Positions 28,708 to 39,655 of a DNA stretch of 64,000 bases are shown here, piece by piece. Numbering within the stretch: the stretch's first letter is position 1; each line of letters starts with the position of its first letter. The stretch is taken from positions 1,567,584 through 1,631,583 of the forward strand of contig JAREIK010003088.1 of assembly GCA_029783825.1 (NCBI GenBank), read 5' to 3'. The position numbers and the translations under genes were made by a program. The notes below the pieces were generated by a model that did not search any database, was not told where the DNA came from, and was given only the letters and a program-made list of their open reading frames with translations. Source of the stretch: Sapria himalayana (taxonomy: Eukaryota > Streptophyta > Magnoliopsida > Malpighiales > Rafflesiaceae).

Positions 28708-30490
28708 GCGAATCGGAACCCGGGAGCCCGACCGATGACTGCCTTGTTTCCTCCTCTTTGTATTTGCCCCTACCCTACGGGCCACCGACTTGCTCGAGCT
28801 CGTAGGGCTGTCCCTACTGAAAAATAGGATCAAAGTCTTGGGCTCGGATCTTGCCCGGGGGCATAATCAGGATCAAAGGGCCACTTTAATGGGCCTTGTG
28901 GCCCGTGCTATTTTTCCAATGTTTGTTCTAAGTTGCTCTTAACTTTTAGTTTTTATCTTGTAGTATTTTTCTTTGGCAAAAAATAATGAATTTATGATTT
29001 TTTTTTTCACGTTTAATTATGAATATTATACTTTTATTGTAAATTTATTAAATACCAACAAAATCTTTTATTTTTTTTTTGATTACTTATTCGTATTATT
29101 TATTTTTTTATAATTATTTTTATTTAATATTATAATAATCGAGCTGAGTGATTTGATGAGGTAAAAGAACACATATTACCATACACAAAATCAAACATAA
29201 ATTATAAACGTAACATATTATCTTAGATTTTATCAAAAAAAAAAAAAAATTTATTTATACAAAAAATCTGTTTTTTTTTTCTTGTGAATAATATTGCATG
29301 TTAAAAAGAGACTTTTCTTCCAATAAAAAAATAAGATTATTTTTGCCATTTAGAATTTACTTTTATGCCTTTTCAATAATTAATCCTAAAGAGAAGTGAA
29401 TACTCACAAATTCAAAAAAAAAAAAAAAAAGATTTAAATTTGTTTAGTCATAAAAGCAACAATTTTAATTTCCCCCAACACTGACATATCTAATTTAGTA
29501 ATCATAAAGAACACACTTTCCCAAAGAAATTCTCCTCCAATTAATATGAGCCATCAATCTAATGGAACCCACGAGGGTGACTCCCACCCAACTCATCTCC
29601 ATGCTATGCGTCGTCACTCACATCCTCAGCCCCTCGCCCATGCCAAAGTTCTTATCCACCACCGTACTATCATATGTCAGCATATGCACCCACACAGACA
29701 CAAATATGACATTGTATAGACACCAATATGACTTTGTATAGACACAAATATGACATTGTATAGACACAAATATGACATATAAATGATGCATATGCGTAAA
29801 GTGAAGGAGGCAGCGAATCGTTAGAAAAGTCTAAAAAGTGCAGAGCTGAGCGCTCCATGATGGTGTCCTATGGAACGGAAGAGGAAGACTGATCTTTGTC
29901 AGAAATGGAGGCGCAGAGGCGAAAAGACGAAGATCCTCGATCCACGACACGTGCTCGTACTTGAACAGTGCGCTTGAAATAAAGCAGCTGCGTGGACCCT
30001 TCTTTCCCCTGTCTATCTCAATTATTTCATGCTTGTGGGGCTCTTCTAACAGTACTGCTGTGCACAGTGTCATTGCGAACCCAGAAGAAATTTTGTGGAG
30101 CCGTGGCTGCATGCTTCCTCTACCAAACTTAAACGCTCCTTCAGTTCGACGTGAAAATTACATATTTACCCTCCGTCATGGCCAGGTTTTGCGGATCAAA
30201 TTGCTCCATCCCATGCCCCTGAAGAATTGGGATCCAATAAAAATCCCTACTTTAGATCCCACCAAGACCCAATTCCCATAATACCCCCCCTATCGCATTC
30301 AATACATGAATGCATATGCAGTGTCTTTAATTTTAAAATAATTAAGAAATATTCTAACTTTAAAATTGGGTAAATATGTTTATATAATTTATATATTTAT
30401 TTTTTTTTACTTAGAAAATTATTTGATATTAGTTAGATTAAATAGTTACACGCACAAAAGAAATCTTTGTGATGTGTGTGTATACATATA

Positions 30491-30528
<38 letters not shown>

Positions 30529-31870
30529 TATGTTTGTGTGTGTGTGTGTGTGTGTGTGTGGATATATCTAAATATATTTGTATATATTCATATATTTTTA
30601 AATTTAAATATTTTTTTATATATTTATTTATTTTCACTTAAAAAATTATTTGATGAAATTAGTTTGGTAGCTAAGACGCAAAAGGAACCTCTAGGTCATG
30701 AATTCAAATTTCACTACGGTAAAAATTTTTAAATTTCAAGCTATTTTAAAAATTGCTCTTTTTTTTTTTTGTAAAACTAAAAATTGCTGGCAAAATCAGG
30801 GATTTAATTTTTTTTTTTTGGCCCCAAAATACAAATATTTTTGTTGAGGTATGTTTCTTAAAAAATATTAAAAAAATGTACCAAATAATAAACATTTTTG
30901 TTTTTGGTCCCCTAAACACAATTTTCTATTTAAAATATAGAAATTACACCAAAATAAAAAATATTTATGTTTTGGTAGCCTAAAAAAAATAAAAAATCAA
31001 TGAAAATAATATTTTCAAAAACAAAAATACAAATATAATATATAGTTATAGACATTTCGTTGTCCCCCATCCCCCAACTCATCACATATTATCCCTCGGC
31101 TCCCATCTATAAGTCTTCAGACCCCAGTGTCGAAGCAGATAAACCCCTTTTGTCAATTAGAATAACATACAAATTTCCTTTTTTTTAATGGGGTCAAATA
31201 AATATAATTTTGGGATATTTGTATTTTATTACACCAAAATTAAAATAATTATGTTTTGTCATACTGTAATCTAAATAAAAAAATAAATAATACATCAAGC
31301 TCAAAAATAATTACATCTTGGGACACTACAAAATTTAAATCCAATTTTTTCCCTCATATACATTTTTAAAAAAAAATTGAAATTAGGTTTTCCAATTTTC
31401 ATGAATATATCGATATTTTAAATTCACAAATATTTGGAAATATATTAGTTAGCATATTTCAAAATTTGAGAAAAATTAGATTTGATAAAACTCAGATTTT
31501 ATATTCTAGGATTAAGTTAAATATATACATTAATATACAATAATAAAATTATATATAAACATATAAATATGTTTATACACACACACACACACACACACAC
31601 ATCATATATATATATATATATACATACATGTGTGTGTATTTATTTATTTGACACAATTGTGTTTGTGTGTACACATGTATGTAAGTATGTATGTATAAAT
31701 ATATAAACAAACATATATATATATATAGAGAGAGAGAGGGAGAGAGAGAGAGAGAGAGAGGAAGACAGAGGGGAAGACAGAGAGAGGGGAAGAGAGAGAA
31801 ATAGATAGAGATATATACATAATGGAGGACAAGTATAGATAGCTATTTTACACAAGAAAAATAGATAAAT

Positions 31871-31921
<51 letters not shown>

Positions 31922-32041
31922 AGCAAAAGATTAATCTTTCAAAGTCAAATATACAACATTAATGGAGTAGATAATAATGGATAGCATGTTGAGGCAGCTA
32001 AAGGTAGCTATTTTACACAAGACAAAGACAAAAAGAAGAGC
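28708..32041. other. Convergent intergenic region, no gene recognised
   Basis: The region separates the 3' ends of the remorin and ARF genes. It holds AT-rich DNA, a 22-bp minisatellite (AGACACAAATATGACATTGTAT, about 29695-29780), and TA/TG tracts (30480-30560, 31575-31630). GA and TA tracts lie at 31720-31920. At 29830-30280 there is a less repetitive stretch with open frames of 90-106 codons on both strands. I do not recognise any of them, and neither strand has a convincing start or splice pattern. Confidence 0.6.
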
Positions 32042-35000
32042 TTAAATAGTAGAATAGTCCAAAGACCCTACCGAAGTGATGCCGCTGCTCAAGTTCCTCG
32101 AGCCATGCCGGCTAGTATAGTCATCAAAGGCAGGGCCGGAGAGCTTTTGGATCGGAACCGAGCTGAGAAGCTCGAGGCCTCTCTTCCCCATCTGGTGAAC
32201 CTCCTGAGGGGAGAGAATTTTGATGCACCAGACGCTGTTCACAAATTCCCTGCAGAAGAAGGCAGAATCATTGTGGCAGGAGACGGACAATAGGGAGGGC
32301 GGTAAAAAAAAGAACTCACGGCCACGGGTCATCGCCGAGGAGGAGAACATCGTTCTCGCGGTCAACAAATACAAGCTGCCAGCCGGATCTTAGCGGGTCC
32401 TCCAGTTGGCCTTCCAGACCAAACATGCGAGCTAGCTCGCTTCGCAGCTCATTGTAGCTGCTAAATTTGGTTATGTCCAATGACCTCCCAAAGCTTCCTG
32501 CCTTGTAAACCTGCCCTCATCCCCTCCCCCCAAATCAAAAGTCAATTGCAAAGAGCTTGCGGCAATGAAAATGGCAGTTAATAGCAGAGATACAGAAAGA
32601 AAGTTGCAGCCAAAGCAGAGAGAGAGAGAGGAAGAAAGTTGAAGCCTTTGCAGAGAGAGAGAGAGAGGTAGAATATTGCGGCCATGAGCCATAGCAGAGG
32701 GATAGAAAGAATGTAGCAGCCGTAGCAGAGGAATAGAAAGAATGTAGCAGCCATAGCAGAGGGATAGAAAGAATGTAGCAGCCATAGCAGAGGGATAGAA
32801 AGAATGTAGCAGCCATAGCAGAGGGATAGAAAGAATGTAGCAGCCATAGCAGAGGGATAGAAAGAATGTAGCAGCAATAGCAGAGGGATAAAAAGAATGT
32901 AGCAGCCATAGCAGAGAAAGAAAGAATGTCGCCGCCATAGCAGAGAGAAAGAATGTCGCAGCCATAGCAGAGAAATAAAGAATGTCGCAGCCATAGCAGA
33001 GAGATTGAAAGGAAGTTGTAGTCATAGCAAAGAGAGAGGAAAGGAAGTTGTAGTCATAGCAAAGAGAGATGGAAAGGAAGTTGTAGTCATAGCAAAGAGA
33101 GAGGAAAGGAAGTTGTAGTCATAGCAAAGAGAGAGAGGAAAAAGGTTGCAGCCATAGCAGAGAGAAGAAGGAAGTTGCAGCCATAGCAGAGAGAGGAAGC
33201 AAGTTGGAGCCATAGCAGAGAGAGGAAACAAGTTGAAGCCATAGCAGAGAGAGGAAGAAGTTGGAGCCATAGCAGAGAGAGGAAAAAGGTTGCAGCCATA
33301 GCAGAGAGAAGAAGGAAGTTGCAGCCATAGCAGAGAGAGGAAGCAAGTTGGAGCCATAGCAGAGAGAGGAAAGAAGTTGAAGCCATAGCTGAGAGATAGA
33401 AGAAGCTAGATGCAGCCATAGCAGAGAGAGGAAGCAAGTTGGAGCCATAGCAGAGAGAGGAAAGAAGTTGAAGCCATAGCTGAGAGTTGCAGCCATTGCA
33501 GAAACAGATGAAGGGGCAGCCATTGCAGAAACAGATGAAGGGGCAGCCATTGCAGAAACAGATGAAGGTGCAGCCATAGCAGAAACAGATGAAGGTGCAG
33601 CCATAGCAGAAACAGATGAAGGTGCAGCCATAGCAGAAACAGATGAAGTTGCAGCTATAGCAGAAAAAGAGGGGGGAGGGAGTTGAAGTAATTGTACCTT
33701 AACGAAAGTTCCAGTTGAAAGATTTGGTGGAGCAGCTGCAGGATCAGGGGATTGCACAAAGCCAGATTCATCAATGCAGCTTGAAGTAGTCGTAGCAGCG
33801 GGAGCAGGATTAAGAGAAAAATCAGTGCCAGTGGGGGGGAGGTACTTGAAGTTGCTGTCACTGTCAGTGGCAACTCCACGAAGGCTCAAGATTCCATTGT
33901 GGAGGAAAAGAGAAGAAGGCTCGATATTGACGCCAAAGAGAAGGCGGGTCTGAGGATCAACTCCATCTTGGTCTATGTGGCAGTCCTTGGCAGAAGCAGC
34001 AGGAAAAGGTGGAAGACAAGCTGAATCGTGAGGATAGCTTGTTTGGAAGAGGCCCAGTGGGTGATGATCTATTTGTGGGAGAACATTCTTTAAGTAATCA
34101 GACGAGACAAGAGGATCAATGGCAGCTCGCTTTGATGGCCAGGTAGAAGAAGTAGCCATGGAGTTGTTTGATTTGGGCAAGTTCACCAAATGGGCAGACT
34201 CTTCTTGCTGATACGCTGTCATAAGATTCTGAATTGGAGAGAAGACAGAAGTAGCCATGGAGTTGCCATTAGAATCTGAAAAACTTTGCTGCCTGCTCAG
34301 TGAGGGAGTAGCTTGCATCCGCGGCGATGATGGAGATTGAGTTGCAGAAGCAAATCTAGATATAGCTGAAGCAACATTTGAGATGTGCTGATTCTCTACC
34401 AATTGTTGTGCTTTTGGGTGCTGCTGTGGCTGCTGATTGAACACATTTGAATGCTGCTGCTGCTGCTGCAGATTAAACACAACTGGCTGCTGCTGCTGCT
34501 GCTGCTGCTGATGCTGCTGCTGCTGATGATGATGCTGCTGCTGCTGCTGCTGATGCTGATGCTGCTGCTGCTGATGATGATGCTGCTGCTGCTGAAGGTT
34601 AAATGCAAGTGCATGCTGCAGGTGCTGCTGCTGCAGGTGGGGTTGCAATTGGTGCAACAATGGAGGTTCTGAGAGAGAGGGAGACCGAGGGAGAAGATTT
34701 TGAAGTTGCTGAAACTGCAAAAGAGATGGGGCTGATGTCTTTGAAGGGTCCACAGTTCTCATCTCCTGAAGTGCAGCAGCAGCCATGGATTGGTATACAT
34801 CAGCTGGCAGACCAAGGGTGGGAGCATCGAGCCTTGGCGGGATCCACGGGAAGATGCCATTTCCGATTCCGTGCAAGTTCATGACGGGTTGATTTCCCAT
34901 ATCTCCGTCACCTCGCAGCCAGAAAAGCGCAGGATTCATCCCCACGTCACCATTCGTTACGCCTGATCAAGATGAGGCAAAGAGGTGAAAGTGTTACTAA

Positions 35001-38000
35001 TTGTAGTTCGATTGGCAAAGAGGCAAGCCACCTGACCATGTGGTCGCGAGTTCAATCCCCAGGGATGTCAAATATTCGCCCAGGGGTATTTTCTATTCCT
35101 AGTGAGGCTCCGACCCCAGCACCCTAAGGACCATATATGAGCCAAGAGATAATATGGAATGAGTTTTAAAGAAGAAAAACAAATAATTACTTTATTATCC
35201 AAAGGAATGTCAAATACGCACCCCCCGGGGTATTTTTGTAAAATACTCTATTCGGATTGCTGGCACGAAAGTGTTACATGCTCCAACTTGAGGTGTCAAA
35301 CGGGCCGGGACGGGCCGGCCCTTTTTTTAGGGCACGATCATGCTTCCGTGCCGGGCCGGGCACGGTTACTGTATCGTGCCGTGCCCGGCCCGACACGGTT
35401 TAAAAAAACCAGGCCCGGCACTGCCCGTAGGCACGGCAGGCCATGTCGTGCCTTGCGTGGCCCGCTCGGGCTTGCCTGTCCGAGCGGTTCGGGATACGGG
35501 GGACCGCGGGTCGGGTCGAATCAGACCCGACCCGTGGTCTTTTTTTGAATTATCGGGCATCGTGGGGTCGGGCTCATGGGACACCCGGCACGGGATAACC
35601 CGTGGCGGTGTGCCGTGCCGCAGGGCGAACAAATACGAGCCAGGCACGGCACGGCTCGTGCCAAACACGGGCACAGCACGGGCCCGGGCACGGAATTTTT
35701 CCGTGCCGGGCCGGGCCGGGCCGGCCCGGTTGACACCTCTAGCTTAGACCCCGAGGCCATGAGGACCATATATGAGCCAAGAGATAGCATGAAATGGGTT
35801 TTTAAAAAAAAACAAACAATTTCTTTATTATCCAAAAGAATATCAAATACACACCCCGGGGTATTTTTGTAAAACACTTCATATTGTTGGCACGGGGGGG
35901 ATGTTACGTGCTCCAACCCCGAGGCCTTGAGGATCATATATGAGCGAAGGATTAATACGAAATGAATTTAAAAAATAAATAAATAATTCCTTGATTATTT
36001 AAAGACAATACCGTTGAAAGAAGGGATTCCTGATGGCCACGGGCGCTTGAGCCTCAAGGAAAATGGAGACGGGTACATGGGGAAAGTAGTTAACGGCTCG
36101 ATCTCCCACAGAGAAACTCTTGGCTGCCTCTCTCCGGCCGTTGATTCATCCCAGCCAACCTGCACTTACATGTTCGGTAAAAACAAACCCAACATTTACT
36201 AATCCAATCACAACCTGACACTCAATGGCTATCAAAAAAAAAAAAAAGACAAGCATACCCTCACGGAGCGCCAGTGCGAATTTGGCCAACGAACCGGATC
36301 CAAATCACATATGCCGGTTATTGTTCCCATGTAGCTGCACATTAAAAAAAATCAAAAAAAAAAAAATCTAAATTAATTATCCATAAAATATCTATGTTAA
36401 TTTAAGAATAAAAAAAAAATACAATATTCTAAATTATTTTCAAGACTCAACTCAATGCATATTTAATTTTTATAACTTAATTTTTATTTTCAAGACTAGA
36501 CATGATGAGTCTCGAATCTGAGACTTACTACCATTTGATAAAGATACTTATTATTACATCAATCCACAGGGCTTAACTGATAATATAAAGTTATACTCAG
36601 TGAACAAAGTTCCTACTTAGCATGAGATCTAAGAGAAATTAATATCTTGACAATCTTATTCTTAAAAATCAGAAAAATTACATCTGACGAGTCTCGACCC
36701 AGAAACCTACTAGTGTTTGATAAGAGCACTTATCATTACATCAAGGAACAAAGATTAACTGATAATAAGAAGTTATAGAAGGTGCATAAGTCTCCCATTA
36801 ATAACTTGATAATCTTATTCCTAAAAATTAAAGAAATTATAACTGATAAGTCTCAAACTCAATAGATACTACTATTTGATGAAGATATTTATCATTACAT
36901 TAAGACATAAGGCTTAGTTGATAATAAAAAGTCATACTCAGTATACAAATCTCCTGCTTTGCACAAGGTCTAGAAGATAATAATTAGATGTGTCAACCGG
37001 GCCGGGCCGGACCGGGCCAGCTCGCGGCACGGCAAACTGGCACGGGTTTATCCCGTGCCAGGTGTCCCGTGAGCCCGACCCCATGATGCCCCTCCCGCAA
37101 AAAAAGACCCCGGGTCGGGTCTGATTTGACCCTACCCGCGGTCCCCCGTATTCAGAACCGCTCGGACAAGCAAACCCGAGCGGGCCAGGCTTTTTTAAAC
37201 CGTGTCGTGCCAGGCCCGGCACGGAAGCACGATCGTGCCCTAAAATAGCGGGCCGGGCCGGCCCGTCCCGGCCCATTTGACACCTCTAATAATAATATCA
37301 TAATACGCTTATTTATGAAAATCAAAGAGACTATATTTGATGAATTTTAAAACCTATACATATCACTCTTTAATTGAAGACACTTGTCATCACATCATTG
37401 CATGAGCTCTCCTAGCACGAAGTCTAGAAGAGATTAATATCTCAACAACCATATTCCTAAAAATCAAAGAAATTACATCTGATGAGTCCCAATTCCAAAA
37501 TCTACTACCCTTTAATGAAAACATTTATCATTACATCAATGGACAGGGCTTAACTGATAATAAAAAATTATACCATGCGCATAAGTCTCGTGCTTATCAC
37601 GAAGCCTAGAAGAGATTAATAACTAGATAATCTTATTCCTAAACATTAGAGAGGCTAAAACTGATCAGTCTCAAACTCGAGACCTACTATCATTTGACGA
37701 AAACACTCATCATTACCTTAATACACAATGCTTAATTGATAATAAAAAGTTGTAATTAGGGTACAAATCTCCTACTTAGCACAATATCTAAGAGAGATTA
37801 ATATATTAATATCGTTATTTATAAAAATCATAGAGGTGTCATCAGATTAATGCACAACCCCTACTTGCAGATTAATATCTTAGCACACTTACCATCACAC
37901 CAAGGTGTAGACTAGTCATCAAGGAGAGACGAGAGAGTGCCAGGGAGAATACTAATCAATAGATATGTCTTAACCTATCTATATGCAACACAAATGCATC

Positions 38001-39620
38001 CATAGCAACAAAAAAAAAAAAAATTCTCACAGATCCCTATGATAGAGGGATGAGCCAAATTTTATACATACCGGCGGACACTTGATTCTTCGGTCTCAAA
38101 TAGCATTCTAAAGCGCATACCAATAGAGACTCGGGTATGATAGACCGCTTTCACGTACTTGGATAGTGGAATCACAAATTCTGATGGGCTGGCTCTGATT
38201 TTAAAAAAAAAATTCTAAAAAACAAGAAAAAAAAAAACTTTAGGGGAACAATTCGCAGGCGAACTAGAAAAGCACAGGCCTTGGGTTGTAGAATATGGTA
38301 AAGCGGCTATTTGTTGCTGCAGCATGAGATGCAGCAGCAAGGAGCCCCAGGTGCATGCTATCACTAGATAACACAGATGAAGGCATGACCGTTTGGTGCC
38401 GACAAGCCCGCCGGATGCCTAGAAGTAGCTGATTCTTTTCATTCCTGAAACAAGAACAGTTTTTTTTTTTCTCTCTCAGAATCATGGTGCGAGCTAGCCT
38501 AATCGAACCCACAAACTTACCAAATAAAAAGAACGGAATCCCCAGCAACAAGTCTTTTGGCACTTACGAACACGCTCCATCCTGTTGTTAAGAGATGCCG
38601 TTTTGGCTGACCTGCAAAAGAATAAGAACCAGCATGGCCAAAAACTAACACTCCTCGAATCGAAGCCAAGAAAGATGCATAAAAATTAAAGGCTCAAGAT
38701 CCACCCAGAGGTCCTCCAAGACACAAAATAGTTCAAAATTTACTAGATGTGTCAACCGGGCCAGGCCGGGCCAGCCCTGCACGAGGCACGGTTCAGCCGT
38801 GCCTGGCCCGTGCCGTGCGGTGCCTGACCCGGCACGGTTCGGCACGCGGCACGGCACCCCGGCACGGGTCTGTCCCGTGTCGGGTGTCCCGTGAGCCCGA
38901 CCCCAGGATGCCCCTCCCGCAAAAAATGACCGCGGGCCGGGTCTGATTCGACCCGGCCCGCGGTCTTCCGTATCCCGAACCACTCGGACAGGCAAGCCCG
39001 AGCGGGCCGGGCCGGCCAGTTTGACACCTCTAAAATTTACACCAAGAGCATGAGCCTTGACGAGGGTTAGCACACCACTCTAAGATAAAGTCATGCCCAA
39101 TGCACGAGGCTCCCATCACGGGGAGTTAGAAAGAGAAATTTCTCGACAAATCTTGTTCCTGATAAATCAAGGAGACCACGTGTGAAAGGCCTCGAACTTG
39201 AGACTGATTTACTAACCTTGAGCGAATATATTTGTCATCGTGCCAAAACATGAGCAACCTCTTAGCATACTCTAAGTTGCATACAAGATTGTAAAAATAT
39301 GTTTTTAAATCCAATTTGAAATATAAAAATTTGAAGATTTTTGATATTAAAAAAGAAAAATTTAATGAAAACATTATAATTAAATTATATACATTTAAAT
39401 ATACCAATAAATTATATACATTTAAATCCATCAAATGGAGTGGAGATCATACACAAAACAGAAGTCTCCCATTTTAACACATGATATATGAGAAGTTAAT
39501 ATCTCGACAATTTTACCCTCAAAAATTAGAAGCTGCATTTGATAAATCTCAAATCTAAGACCTAGCATATTTAAATAAAGATACTTACTATCATATCAAA
39601 GAAAGACATTAAATAAATAA

Positions 39621-39655
<35 letters not shown>

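Noticed and set aside
29831..30281. Possible small gene with frames of 93 (minus) and 106 (plus) codons
   Set aside because: No recognised domain and no splice or start context. The two strands are equally open, so neither is preferred.
32471..33437. Several Ser/Leu-rich minus-strand frames of 110-184 codons
   Set aside because: They are readings of the ARF intron 13 minisatellite; splice sites on both sides join conserved exons across it.
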